Below, in pieces: positions 42,000 through 50,204 of a stretch of DNA of 64,000 bases. Origin of the DNA: JBBQRS01 sp038214535 (GTDB taxonomy: Bacteria; Chloroflexota; Anaerolineae; CG2-30-64-16); NCBI GenBank assembly GCA_038214535.1, contig JBBQRS010000001.1, positions 41,666 through 105,665 on the forward strand, given 5' to 3'. The number at the start of each line of letters is the position of its first letter. The first letter of the stretch is position 1. A program made the translations under genes and the position numbers. The notes under the pieces are model-generated. The model was given only the letters and a program-made list of their open reading frames with translations. It did not search any database and had not been told where the DNA came from.

Positions 42000-43819
42000 C
42001 GCCAGCGCCCTTCGTAGAAGCGCCGCCAGTCGGGCCAGATGGCACGCGGGTCGAAGTTGAAGCGGACGAACAGCGGGTCGTGATCCGAGCTGCGCCGGCT
42101 GGTGCGGTCGGGGACCAGCAGGTCGGGGAAATCCGCGTTGATGTGTACCGGCCCGGCGGCCTTGATGTAGCGCAGCAGGTCTGTGCTGACGATCACGTAG
42201 TCGGGCGTTTCGGCCAACCCGTTGTAGATATAGGTATAGGCGTCGGCGCGCAGCACGTGCGTCTCGTAAAGGTCGGCGAAGGCGGCCAGCCGTTGCAGCG
42301 TGGCCGAATCGGGCGTGTCGTTGAGGTCGCCCAGGGCGATGCGGTGCGGCCCATCGAGGAGCTGCGCCACGTGGTCGGCTTGCGCCAGCCGTTGCGGGAT
42401 GTTCTCCGTTTCATCGCCCCGGCGCGACTTGAAGTGATTGACGATGACCCGCAGGTCGAAGGCCGCGTCGCCGGATTCTGAACGAATCGTCAGATCGGCC
42501 ACGTAGGGCGGGCGGTCGAACACCGGATAGCCTGTCTTGCAGGGGTTCGTCTCGGCGCGTTGGCCGCGCGCAGATTGGTAATCCACGCCGAAATCGCGCG
42601 CTCCGCAAACCTGCGCCGCCCTGCTCTGCTTGACCGTCACGCGCCGCGGGTCATACAGGATGCCGACCGTGATGTCGCGCGCGTCCGCGCTTTCGATATA
42701 GTCGTAGCGATAGTCGCCTGCCGCTGCGGCGAGGCGTTCCCATACCAAGTCTTTGCCTTCGACTTCCTGCAAGCCCACCACCGCACAGCCGCCCAACTCT
42801 TCCCGGATCGCCCGCGCTCGCTTCTCAAGGCGCGCCGTATAATCAGCTTCGTTTGCGGGCGACCAGTCCCCGATGTCGCCGTCGCCGTCATCCACGGCGT
42901 CAAACAGGTTCTCCACGTTGAAGCTACAGACGCCGAACTCGTCGGGCGCGAGCGGGTCGCGAGATTGGAGTGGTTCCGGCGCGGCTTGCACCGTGACAGG
43001 CGACGACTCCTGATCTACCAGCAGGACATAGCGGCCGAACTGGTAGGCGAGGATGCCGGTGAGCCGTGACGCGGTCAGGCGGTCGCCCACGCGCGCGGCG
43101 GGCAGGTCGCGGCCCAACCCGCCGGAGAGATAGATCATGCCCCGGCCGGGCGCGATCTCACCGGCGAAGATACGTCGCCCCGCCAGCCCGCTGGCGGCGG
43201 GAACCAGTGCAACCTCCGGGTCGCCCGCGGGGAAACGCGAGATATATCGGGTGGTCGGACCGCTCACGTAGCCGTCCACATCGAGCGCGACGCGCATCCC
43301 CTCATACCGTTCGAGAACCGGTTCGGGGTCGGCATCGGGGTCTATGGGAGGGTCAATCGGCACAGGGTCGGGGAGAACACATTGCCCCAGCCGGGAATAG
43401 GCCGCCTCGCGATCCGACTTGAGCTTGACGATCTCGGTCGAGCCGTAGAACTCCTGGACGCCGAAATCGCGGATTTCGAGCAGGTCACCCGGTTTGAGCT
43501 TGCGGGGGTTCGTCCAGCCGCTCCAGCGGTAGACGAAGATGCCTTCGGAGGTGGTAAGGTCGGAGTCAGGCTTGTCTGATTGAATGTAGAAGCCATCGGC
43601 GGCGACGCCGGTCACACAGCCCCTGACACAGCCCAGCCCCTTGCGGCCATCCAGCGCGGAGCTGCCGCCCGGCCCCTGAATTCCCGCAATCGTCAGGCAA
43701 CCTGTTTGCGCGGGCGGCGTGTCGGCTGCGTTGGCCGCGGCGTGTGTCGCGAGAAGCAACACACCCGCCAGCAGCAGCGCTGTGACCTTACCCCGGCTGA
43801 AGACGTGAGACGCACACAT
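41972..43819 (-). CDS. Secreted endonuclease/exonuclease/phosphatase-family nuclease
   Basis: A 615-residue exported protein. The signal peptide (KVTALLLAGVLLLATHAAANA) precedes an OB-fold-like region (about 50-140, CVRGCVTGVAADGFYIQ), a Pro/Asp linker and a second beta domain. The C-terminal EEP nuclease domain shows CSFNVENLFDAVDD, VVGLQEVEGKD, VIVNHFKSRRGDE, IALGDLNDTPDS and SDHDPLFV, which supply the metal and catalytic residues. It resembles extracellular nucleases such as Shewanella ExeM-type enzymes. ATG at 43819 was preferred to one seven codons upstream, because a consensus promoter ends six bases before it, implying a leaderless mRNA. Confidence 0.92.
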   Translation of the reverse strand: MCASHVFSRGKVTALLLAGVLLLATHAAANAADTPPAQTGCLTIAGIQGPGGSSALDGRKGLGCVRGCVTGVAADGFYIQSDKPDSDLTTSEGIFVYRWSGWTNPRKLKPGDLLEIRDFGVQEFYGSTEIVKLKSDREAAYSRLGQCVLPDPVPIDPPIDPDADPEPVLERYEGMRVALDVDGYVSGPTTRYISRFPAGDPEVALVPAASGLAGRRIFAGEIAPGRGMIYLSGGLGRDLPAARVGDRLTASRLTGILAYQFGRYVLLVDQESSPVTVQAAPEPLQSRDPLAPDEFGVCSFNVENLFDAVDDGDGDIGDWSPANEADYTARLEKRARAIREELGGCAVVGLQEVEGKDLVWERLAAAAGDYRYDYIESADARDITVGILYDPRRVTVKQSRAAQVCGARDFGVDYQSARGQRAETNPCKTGYPVFDRPPYVADLTIRSESGDAAFDLRVIVNHFKSRRGDETENIPQRLAQADHVAQLLDGPHRIALGDLNDTPDSATLQRLAAFADLYETHVLRADAYTYIYNGLAETPDYVIVSTDLLRYIKAAGPVHINADFPDLLVPDRTSRRSSDHDPLFVRFNFDPRAIWPDWRRFYEGRWRQNQSLRLK

Positions 43820-43825
43820 ATGTGA

Positions 43826-43854
43826 ATCTAAGCACAACATCGCGTGGGTGTCAA
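43826..43854 (-). promoter_or_regulatory. Promoter of the secreted nuclease gene, leaderless geometry
   Basis: On the minus strand, a perfect TTGACA is followed after 17 bp by TTAGAT and then six bases before the ATG, so transcription would start at or next to the start codon. Confidence 0.55.
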
Positions 43855-43877
43855 ACAGGCGTTGGGGGAAAGCAATC

Positions 43878-43914
43878 GTAGTCTACGCGCGACGCCCACA
43901 AGGGGCTAGACTAC
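43878..43914. repeat. Family B repeat, short copy
   Basis: GTAGTCTACGCGCG is followed by CGCCCACAAGGGGCTAGACT plus AC. The left arm has lost its middle part. It lies between the divergent nuclease and lexA promoters. Confidence 0.8.
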
Positions 43915-44016
43915 AGCCTTCGCAGGGTTCGACTCTGAACAGTTACGTTGGGAGCGGTGAATCTGCCCCAGGTTGGGATAAATCCAACGAATTTTGGGAA
44001 AAGTTGCGATATCCTC

Positions 44017-44045
44017 TTGACAAACGAACAGGTGTTCGCTATAAT
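44017..44045 (+). promoter_or_regulatory. Consensus promoter of lexA
   Basis: TTGACA and TATAAT are both perfect and separated by 17 bp. The LexA operator fills the spacer, so bound LexA would block RNA polymerase. Confidence 0.93.
44025..44038. promoter_or_regulatory. LexA operator (SOS box), perfect
   Basis: CGAACAGGTGTTCG matches the Gram-positive/actinobacterial consensus CGAACRNRYGTTYG at every position and lies between the -35 and -10 elements of lexA, showing autoregulation. Confidence 0.93.
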
Positions 44046-44051
44046 ACGCTT

Positions 44052-44065
44052 AGAACAAACTTTCG
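44052..44065. promoter_or_regulatory. Second, imperfect LexA operator
   Basis: AGAACAAACTTTCG matches the same consensus at 12 of 14 positions and sits at the predicted transcription start, 27 bp centre to centre from the first box. Confidence 0.5.
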
Positions 44066-44091
44066 GCCCGCATGTTCGAGGAGACAAACAC

Positions 44092-44754
44092 GTGGCAACA
44101 TCTGAACTGTCGGAACGACAACAACGCATCATGGCTTTTATCGAAGAGTATCTGACGGAGCATAACTATCCGCCCACGATCCGGGAGATCGGTAAAGCGG
44201 CGGATATCAGCTCAACCTCAGTGGTGAAGTACAACCTGGAGCGGTTGCAAGACAAGGGGCTCATCGAGCGCAGCGACGAAGTGTCGCGCGGGTTGCGGTT
44301 GACGCAGGGCGCATCCATGATTCCGGGTCGGGGCGCACCGCAAATGGGGCTGGTGTCCATCCCCAAGCTCGGCGTGATCGCCGCCGGCGTCCCGATTGCC
44401 GCCTTCGGCCAACAAGAGGACCCCTTCTCAGGAGAAGTGCTCACCTTGACACAAGACCTTGTCCCCGGTTCCGGCGATCTTTATGCATTGCAGGTCAAGG
44501 GCGATTCGATGATTGACGCCCTGGTTTGCGACGGCGATTGGGTGATCATCAAGCATCAGAACACCGCCCAGCCGCGCGACATGATCGCCGCCTGGCGCAA
44601 GGATGAAGAAGTAACAACCCTGAAGTATTACTACCCGGAAGGCAAGGAAGTCCGCCTGCAACCGGCGAACCCGAACTATCCACCGATCAACGTCCCTGCC
44701 GATCAGCTCGAGATTCAGGGCAAGGTGGTCGCCGTCTATCGCCAGCTTGCTTAA
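44092..44754 (+). CDS. lexA: SOS repressor LexA
   Basis: A 220-residue transcriptional repressor and self-cleaving protease. The N-terminal winged helix spans about residues 5-70, with TIREIGKAADISSTSVVKYN as the recognition region. The self-cleavage site is Ala98-Gly99 in GVIAAGV. The catalytic dyad is Ser139 in KGDSMID and Lys178 in TTLKYY. The GTG at 44092 follows GAGGAG with eight-base spacing, and upstream in-frame codons fall before the transcription start. It represses itself through one or two operators in its promoter and, by co-transcription, probably the DNA glycosylase gene that follows. Confidence 0.97.
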   Translation: MATSELSERQQRIMAFIEEYLTEHNYPPTIREIGKAADISSTSVVKYNLERLQDKGLIERSDEVSRGLRLTQGASMIPGRGAPQMGLVSIPKLGVIAAGVPIAAFGQQEDPFSGEVLTLTQDLVPGSGDLYALQVKGDSMIDALVCDGDWVIIKHQNTAQPRDMIAAWRKDEEVTTLKYYYPEGKEVRLQPANPNYPPINVPADQLEIQGKVVAVYRQLA

Positions 44755-44761
44755 TCGCAAG

Positions 44762-45349
44762 ATGGATGGACGGTTGCCGGTCGCTTTCTACGTCCGAGAT
44801 ACGCAGACGGTGGCCAGGGGGTTGTTGGGCCAACGACTGGTGCGCGTGATCGAGGGCCGGCGGTTGAGCGGGCTGATTTGTGAGACGGAAGCCTATCGTG
44901 GGGCCGATGATGAGGCATCGCACGCCTATCGCCGCACCGCGCGCAGCGAGATCATGTATGGCCCCGCAGGGCGCGCCTATGTTTATTTCATTTACGGGAT
45001 GTACGATTGTCTGAACGTCGTGACCGAGGGCGACGCGCAACCGGGGGCGGTGCTGCTGCGGGCGATCCTTCCCGACGAGGGCCTTGAATTCATGCGCGCG
45101 CACCGGGGTGATGTCCCCGACAGCCGCCTGACGGACGGGCCGGGCAAGCTCTGCCGGGCGCTGACGATTGACAGGGCGCAAAACGGCGTTGATCTGACCA
45201 CCGATGCGGCGTTGTTCATCGAAGCGGGCGCGCCGGTGGCCGATTCGGCGGTACTGGTCACGGCGCGCATTGGCGTCCGCGGGGGCGACGAGGCGCGCCG
45301 TCGCCCGTGGCGCTTCCTCTGGCAGCCCGGGCCGGTATCGTCCGTGTGA
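44762..45349 (+). CDS. DNA-3-methyladenine glycosylase (AAG/MPG family)
   Basis: A 195-residue base-excision glycosylase that removes alkylated purines such as 3-methyladenine and hypoxanthine. GLICETEAYRGADDEASHAY contains the catalytic Glu and intercalating region, and MYGPAGRAYVYFIYGMYDCLN is split across the DNA-binding core. LTDGPGKLCRALTID follows, as in human AAG. ATG at 44762 was chosen, though a TTG five codons upstream would overlap lexA. With only 7 bp between the genes, the glycosylase should be under LexA control. Two repeats follow the gene. Confidence 0.95.
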   Translation: MDGRLPVAFYVRDTQTVARGLLGQRLVRVIEGRRLSGLICETEAYRGADDEASHAYRRTARSEIMYGPAGRAYVYFIYGMYDCLNVVTEGDAQPGAVLLRAILPDEGLEFMRAHRGDVPDSRLTDGPGKLCRALTIDRAQNGVDLTTDAALFIEAGAPVADSAVLVTARIGVRGGDEARRRPWRFLWQPGPVSSV

Positions 45350-45354
45350 TTGCT

Positions 45355-45431
45355 CCTGGAGTAGAGGCTTCAGCCGGTTTTTGTGGCAACAGGGAATCAT
45401 GCTGTGAACCGGCTGAAGCCTCTACTCCAGG
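45355..45431. repeat. Family C intergenic hairpin repeat, complete copy
   Basis: CCTGGAGTAGAGGCTTCAGC plus CGG pairs exactly with CCGGCTGAAGCCTCTACTCC plus AGG across a loop of about 31 bases. A related copy lies near 58.4 kb. It lies after the glycosylase gene. Confidence 0.93.
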
Positions 45432-45463
45432 TATTGCTTAGTGTCTTCCGAACTGGCGCCGCC

Positions 45464-45527
45464 CCTTTGTAGTGACGGCTTTAGCCGTTGGGGAGCGCAA
45501 AAACGGCTAAAGCCGTCACTACAAAGG
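45464..45527. repeat. Family A intergenic hairpin repeat, complete copy
   Basis: CCTTTGTAGTGACGGCTTTA plus GCCGTT pairs with AACGGCTAAAGCCGTCACTA plus CAAAGG. The outer CTTTG/CAAAG differs from CTTCG/CGAAG of other copies in both arms, so the pairing has co-varied. Confidence 0.93.
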
Positions 45528-45578
45528 GAAAGATACGATGATTTGGGAGTATTCGGATAGATTCTTACTCAGTTGCCT

Positions 45579-47132
45579 TCAAGCGCCGCGCCTGACTAGA
45601 CGGCGTAGCACGGCCACTTCCGGCATCCGTAATATGACCGTCACGATCAGATAGGTCAGGCCGCCTACGACCAGCCCCGCCAGGCCGAGGGGAATCACCG
45701 GCGCATCGGCCCAGCGGCGCGCCATGAAGATCAAGGGCGCGGCCATCGCCGCCGAAGCCAGCCCCGCCTTCAGCGATACTGCGCCCAGCGCCCCCCAGTC
45801 CAGCCCGTTCAGCCGCCGGCTCAAGAACCAGCATAACAACGCGGTTTCGATCAATGTGGCCGTCGTGTTTGCCAGCGCTAACCCGGCGTGCGCCATGGGC
45901 ATGATCAGCAGCAAGCTCAAGATCACGTTGAGGCCCATAGACCCCACGCCGATCACCACGGGCGTGCGCGTGTCGTGCAGCGCATAGAACGCACGCGTGA
46001 CGATCTCCACCACGGAATGCCCGATCAGGCCGAACGCATAGAATGCCAGCGCGATGGCCGTCAGTTTGGTGGAGGTGGCCGTGAACGCCCCGCGCTCCAA
46101 CAGCATCCGGATCAGCGGCACGCGCCACACCAGCAGCCCGACAGCCGCCGGGATTGCCAGAAACAGGACGCCGCGCAGCGTGCTGGTAATCAGGCGGCGT
46201 AGTTCATCCATGCGCCCGCCGGCCTCCAACGCGGCGAAGGTGGGGAAAGCTGCGGTCGCCACGGCCTGCGCCACGATGCCTTGCGGCAAGAGCATGATTA
46301 GCCACGCGTAGTTCAGCGCCGACAGGCTCCCCGCCATCAACCCGGATGCCAGCATAGTGTTAATCCAGAAATGAAGCTGGACCGCGGCGAGGCCGAGCAC
46401 CCTGGGGGCCATCAGCCGCCCCACCTCTCTGACGTTCGCATCGCCCAGCCCCAGAACCGGATAGTATCGCGCGCCCACCAGCCACAGGCCGATCAGTTGG
46501 GCCTGCAAGTGCAACGCCGCGCCGACCACCACGCCGACCACCAGGCCATAGACGCCAAACTTTGGGGCCAAAAACCATGCGCCCGCAATGATGCTCAGGT
46601 TGTATAATAGAGGGGCCAGCGCGGGGAGCAGAAAATGCTGGAAACTGTTGAGCACCCCCATCATGATGCCGCTAACGCCAAAGATGATGGTGCTGATGAG
46701 CATCCAGCGCATCAGCGAAACCGTGAGCGCCTGTTGGTCGGGGGTGAAACCGGGGGCCAGGACGTTGCTCACCAGCCAGGGCGCGGTGACCGCCGCTGCG
46801 ACCGCAATGCCGGTCATCGCGATGATGACGAGGTTGGTGACGGCGCTGAAGAGCCGCCAGCCGCCGGTCAGGTCGCGCCGGGTCAGGCAGCCGGTGAAGA
46901 CGGGGATGAACGCCGAGCCGAGCGCGCCGCCCGCCATGAGTTGGAACAAGAGATCGGGGACCCGAAATGCGGCGAGATAGGCATCCAGTTCAGCGCTGGT
47001 GCCGAAGCGCGCCCCGATGATCATCTCGCGCGCCAGCCCGGCCATGCGGCTCATGAAGAAGAGCGCCATGACCAGTGTGGCTGCACGGAGGACTTGACGA
47101 CCGGCGGTAAGGGGCGCTGCGCGGGGAACCAT
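45579..47132 (-). CDS. murJ: Lipid II flippase MurJ
   Basis: A 517-residue polytopic membrane protein of the MOP superfamily, which flips the peptidoglycan precursor lipid II across the membrane. About 14 hydrophobic helices are visible. Family-typical segments include AREMIIGARFGTSAELDAYL near residues 35-54, AGGALGSAFIPVF, and GVGSMGLNVILSLLLI late in the protein. ATG at 47132 was chosen over a start 18 codons upstream, because a -10 box (TATAAT) ends seven bases before it and the upstream start would precede the predicted transcript. It is convergent with the glycosylase gene and divergent from the Nudix gene. Confidence 0.95.
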   Translation of the reverse strand: MVPRAAPLTAGRQVLRAATLVMALFFMSRMAGLAREMIIGARFGTSAELDAYLAAFRVPDLLFQLMAGGALGSAFIPVFTGCLTRRDLTGGWRLFSAVTNLVIIAMTGIAVAAAVTAPWLVSNVLAPGFTPDQQALTVSLMRWMLISTIIFGVSGIMMGVLNSFQHFLLPALAPLLYNLSIIAGAWFLAPKFGVYGLVVGVVVGAALHLQAQLIGLWLVGARYYPVLGLGDANVREVGRLMAPRVLGLAAVQLHFWINTMLASGLMAGSLSALNYAWLIMLLPQGIVAQAVATAAFPTFAALEAGGRMDELRRLITSTLRGVLFLAIPAAVGLLVWRVPLIRMLLERGAFTATSTKLTAIALAFYAFGLIGHSVVEIVTRAFYALHDTRTPVVIGVGSMGLNVILSLLLIMPMAHAGLALANTTATLIETALLCWFLSRRLNGLDWGALGAVSLKAGLASAAMAAPLIFMARRWADAPVIPLGLAGLVVGGLTYLIVTVILRMPEVAVLRRLVRRGA

Positions 47133-47139
47133 GCCGGCA

Positions 47140-47168
47140 ATTATAGCACGCGCAGGCCGCGTGACCAA
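47140..47168 (-). promoter_or_regulatory. Promoter of murJ, leaderless geometry
   Basis: Minus-strand TTGGTC and a perfect TATAAT are separated by 17 bp. The -10 box ends seven bases before the murJ ATG, leaving no space for a ribosome site. Confidence 0.6.
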
Positions 47169-47223
47169 CGGAATATCATGAAGCAATTTTAAGAAGATCG
47201 AACCAGGAAGAGAGGGGAGAGCG

Positions 47224-47742
47224 ATGGGGGAGAGCGATCAAGGCGTCGAGCGTAGCCGTGGGCGTTACCTCGCCATTCCGCGCGTATTGGGTTTCATCAC
47301 GCACGGCGATGAGGTCTTGCTGCTCAAGGGCGGGCCGCACAAGCGCCTGTGGGCCGGGCTTTATAATGGGGTCGGCGGCCATCTCGAGCCGGGCGAGGAC
47401 ATGCAGGCCGCGTTGGTGCGCGAGATTCGCGAGGAAACGGGGCTGGTTGTCCACACCATCCGGTTGCGCTACGTCGTGCATGTGGACGTGGGCGACCCGT
47501 TGCAGGGCGTGATCTTTCTCGTTTTCACGGCCATTTCGGACACGCGAGAGACGACGCCATCCGTGGAAGGCGAGCTGCACTGGTTCCCGCGCGACGCGTT
47601 GCCCACCGCGGAGTTGGTTGAGGACCTGCCGGAACTCTTGCCCAGGGTGCTGGCAATGGGCCTGAACGATCCGCCGGGCTATGCGTTGTATACCTATGAT
47701 GCGTTCGACCGGCTTGCGATGTCGTTCGCGGACGCGGTGTGA
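47224..47742 (+). CDS. Nudix hydrolase (MutT-like)
   Basis: A 172-residue Nudix enzyme. The Nudix box runs from GGHLEPGEDMQAALVREIRE into ETGL near residues 51-74 and keeps all consensus Gly, Glu and Arg residues. It is followed by strands typical of 8-oxo-dGTP or other nucleoside-diphosphate-linked substrate hydrolases. The substrate cannot be fixed from sequence. The ATG follows GGGGAG. A family E repeat follows the stop codon. Confidence 0.93.
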   Translation: MGESDQGVERSRGRYLAIPRVLGFITHGDEVLLLKGGPHKRLWAGLYNGVGGHLEPGEDMQAALVREIREETGLVVHTIRLRYVVHVDVGDPLQGVIFLVFTAISDTRETTPSVEGELHWFPRDALPTAELVEDLPELLPRVLAMGLNDPPGYALYTYDAFDRLAMSFADAV

Positions 47743-47757
47743 ACGCCGTTTTACCCT

Positions 47758-47824
47758 GCGGAGTGCGCATCCTCAGATGCGCCTGTGCTTACCGGAGATG
47801 CGCATCTGAGGATGCGCACTCCGC
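47758..47824. repeat. Family E intergenic hairpin repeat, complete copy
   Basis: GCGGAGTGCGCATCCTCAGA plus TGCGC pairs with GCGCATCTGAGGATGCGCAC plus TCCGC. It lies between the convergent Nudix and alpha/beta hydrolase genes, where it could act as a two-way transcription barrier. It lacks T runs. Confidence 0.92.
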
Positions 47825-47831
47825 GAGAATT

Positions 47832-48626
47832 TCATGATGAGAGGGTAAAGCCGCGCAGCAGGGGATTGACGCGGCGCGGGTTCTCCAGCGGGCTGAGATG
47901 CCCCGCCTGTGGAATGATCTCGACGCGCGCGTTCGGGATGCCCGCGGCCAGCGCCTCCGCGTCGGCGGGCGGGGTGAGCGTGTCCTGCGCGCCCACGATG
48001 ACCAGCGTCGGAACCGTGATCGTCGGCAGGGTGGGGCGGCTGTCGGGCCGATCCCGCATCGCGCCCAGCGCGGCGACGATGCCGCCGGTCGGCTGCGCGG
48101 CCATCATCTCCCTGACGCGATCGTGGATGCGCGGGTCGGCCAGGTTGTCGGGAGTCAACAGCTTCGGCGCCATCTCATCCGCATAGGCCGCTGCGCTCCC
48201 CTGCTGCACGCTTGCGATGGCCTTGTTGCGGGCCTCGCGCCCCTGCGCGCTGTCCGGCTCGGCGCGCGTATCCAGCAGCGCCAGGGCGCGCACGCGCTCC
48301 GGGTGACGCCGCCACAGGGCGAACGCGATATATCCCCCCATGCTCAACCCCGCAATGACAGCCTGCGCCACGTCAAGATGATCGAGCAGGGCCACGAGGT
48401 CATCAGCGTATTGGTCCATGCTGTACGGCCCCGGTGGAACCTCCGATGCACCCGCGCCGCGCAGATCGGGCGCGATCACGCGCACGTCATTGGATAACCC
48501 CGCGAGTTGCGCCTGCCACATGCGATGATCGAACGGAAAACCGTGGATCACCAGCAGGGTTTGCGGATGCCTTTGTCCCAGGTCGCGATAGGCCAACTTG
48601 ACCCCATTTGCGATTGCGTTTTTCAT
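47832..48626 (-). CDS. Alpha/beta hydrolase
   Basis: A 264-residue alpha/beta-hydrolase of the PcaD/esterase-like group. The nucleophile elbow is GLSMGG (Ser95), the oxyanion strand IHGFPFDHRMW, and the likely acid and base are Asp215 in GAQDTLTPP and His243 in AGHLSPLE. The DLRGAGASE segment is typical of lactonases and esterases. The ATG follows AGGAGG. The substrate is unknown. Its 3' end is separated from the convergent Nudix gene by the repeat. Confidence 0.93.
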   Translation of the reverse strand: MKNAIANGVKLAYRDLGQRHPQTLLVIHGFPFDHRMWQAQLAGLSNDVRVIAPDLRGAGASEVPPGPYSMDQYADDLVALLDHLDVAQAVIAGLSMGGYIAFALWRRHPERVRALALLDTRAEPDSAQGREARNKAIASVQQGSAAAYADEMAPKLLTPDNLADPRIHDRVREMMAAQPTGGIVAALGAMRDRPDSRPTLPTITVPTLVIVGAQDTLTPPADAEALAAGIPNARVEIIPQAGHLSPLENPRRVNPLLRGFTLSS

Positions 48627-48714
48627 TGACGCGCCTCCTGTTGATTGGTTTCTGCTTCGTGTGGGGAGTATAGCATATTACCGCCATGCTGCGTTCTGTG
48701 CGGCGCGACACAAG

Positions 48715-48743
48715 TTGGCTCGCCCCGTATTTCAGGATATAAT
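48715..48743 (+). promoter_or_regulatory. Promoter of the SH3/TolB-like gene
   Basis: TTGGCT and TATAAT are separated by 17 bp, followed by a leader of about 28 nt that contains AGGAGG. Confidence 0.75.
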
Positions 48744-48777
48744 ATGCGTTGAACCTCATTCAGGAGGATGAGAAAAG

Positions 48778-50118
48778 ATGAAGAAATTTGCAACTCACAA
48801 TCATTCAGTGGCTAAGGTCGGGGTGCTACTGCTTCTGGTCGCGTTGATGATCGGCATGGCGCCGGCCGCGACCTTTGCCCAGAGCAGCGACGGGCCGCAA
48901 GTAACGTCGCTGGTGCGCGCACTCAACGTGCGTTCCGGCCCCGGTCTAAACTACTCTGTCATCGGGTCGCTCAAGGAGGGTCAGTCGCTGCCCATCACCG
49001 GACGCAATGCCGCCGGCAGTTGGTGGCAGGTTCAGTTGACCAATAATCGCCAGGGTTGGGTGACCGGGCAAACCACGCTGGTGAGCGTTGCAGGCGACAC
49101 GACTAAGGTACCCCAGGTGGCGGCCCCGGCTGCGCCCGCAGCCCGGCCCGCGGCGGCAGGCCGGGGCGGGCAAATGGTTTTCCAGACCTCCAGCGGCGGA
49201 AACATCTATATCGCGAACGCGGACGGCTCCGGTTTACGGAAGCTCACGACCGGTATTGACCCGGCCTTCTCGCCCGACGGCAAGCAAGTCGCCTTTACGC
49301 GGTGGGACAGCAGCACGCCCGGCACAAAGGGCAGCGTCTGGGTCATTAACAGCGACGGCTCCGGCGAGAAAATGGTACACAGTGACGTCAGGCAGCCCAA
49401 GTCGCCGGCGTGGTCACCCGACGGCAAGTCCTTGGTCATCAACCTGCAACAGGGTGGTACGCTGGAACCCTCGTGCTTCTGCACCACCTGGTTCTCGTGG
49501 CGACCCGGCCCCTGCCCGCGCGATCCGCCGCTCGATTCCAATGGCAACGAAGCGCGATGCTTCGAAGACCTGGGCCGGGCAGGCTGGGGGTTGCGGGTGA
49601 TTAATCTGGCAACCGACGAGTGGCAAGATCAGAAACGCGATTTCGTCACGTTTACGCCCACCTGGGATCCGATCAACGCTTGGCGCATCGTCTTCAACGG
49701 CGACGTGGGCCTCGCGCAACTCGACGTGAACCGGCAAGTCAGTTGGCCGTTGACCACAGACGTCAATGACCGCTCGCCCAATTTCTCGCCCGATGGGCAG
49801 AAGATCGTGGTAACCTATCACCAGCACGATCACTGGGACATCCATACGCTGAACTCCGGCGGCGATGGCCGCGTCCGCATCACGGAGACCCCCTGGAGCG
49901 TGACGGCCGGCGGTAAGCCGGTGTGGAACAACGTGGCAGCGGCCTACTCGCCCGACAGCAAGAAGATCGCGTTCCTCACCGACCGCACCGGCCAGTGGGA
50001 ACTGTGGACGATGAACGCCGACGGGAGCAACCCGCAACCGATCTTCGCATCCAACGTGCAGACGTCGTTGGGCTTCCAATATAATTACGCCGACGAACGC
50101 GTGGTTTCCTGGCGTTAG
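48778..50118 (+). CDS. Secreted SH3-domain plus TolB-like beta-propeller protein
   Basis: A 446-residue exported protein. The signal peptide (about 1-38, ending ATFAQ) precedes a bacterial SH3 domain (about 43-100, ALNVRSGPGLNYSVIGSL), an Ala/Pro-rich linker and a propeller made of PD40/TolB-type repeats. Repeat signatures are GIDPAFSPDGKQVAFTRWD, PAWSPDGKSLVI, PNFSPDGQKIVV and AAYSPDSKKIAFLTDR. An insert with two nearby Cys residues (SCFCTTWFS) and another in PCPRDPP could form disulfides. It probably binds wall polymers or other proteins outside the cell. The ATG follows AGGAGG. Confidence 0.9.
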   Translation: MKKFATHNHSVAKVGVLLLLVALMIGMAPAATFAQSSDGPQVTSLVRALNVRSGPGLNYSVIGSLKEGQSLPITGRNAAGSWWQVQLTNNRQGWVTGQTTLVSVAGDTTKVPQVAAPAAPAARPAAAGRGGQMVFQTSSGGNIYIANADGSGLRKLTTGIDPAFSPDGKQVAFTRWDSSTPGTKGSVWVINSDGSGEKMVHSDVRQPKSPAWSPDGKSLVINLQQGGTLEPSCFCTTWFSWRPGPCPRDPPLDSNGNEARCFEDLGRAGWGLRVINLATDEWQDQKRDFVTFTPTWDPINAWRIVFNGDVGLAQLDVNRQVSWPLTTDVNDRSPNFSPDGQKIVVTYHQHDHWDIHTLNSGGDGRVRITETPWSVTAGGKPVWNNVAAAYSPDSKKIAFLTDRTGQWELWTMNADGSNPQPIFASNVQTSLGFQYNYADERVVSWR

Positions 50119-50161
50119 CATTCTGCCACGTAAGAACGGGAACCAATCTCGCTCGCAAAGC

Positions 50162-50199
50162 GTCTCCTGGTCGTTGTACGATAACAACGATCAGGAGAC
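50162..50199 (+). promoter_or_regulatory. Hairpin sequestering the ribosome site of a small gene
   Basis: GTCTCCTGGTCGTTGT pairs with ACAACGATCAGGAGAC (16 bp with one G-U pair) around a six-base loop. The 3' arm contains the AGGAG ribosome site of the 47-residue gene that starts six bases later. No T run follows, so it is not a typical terminator. Confidence 0.7.
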
Positions 50200-50204
50200 A
50201 CACC

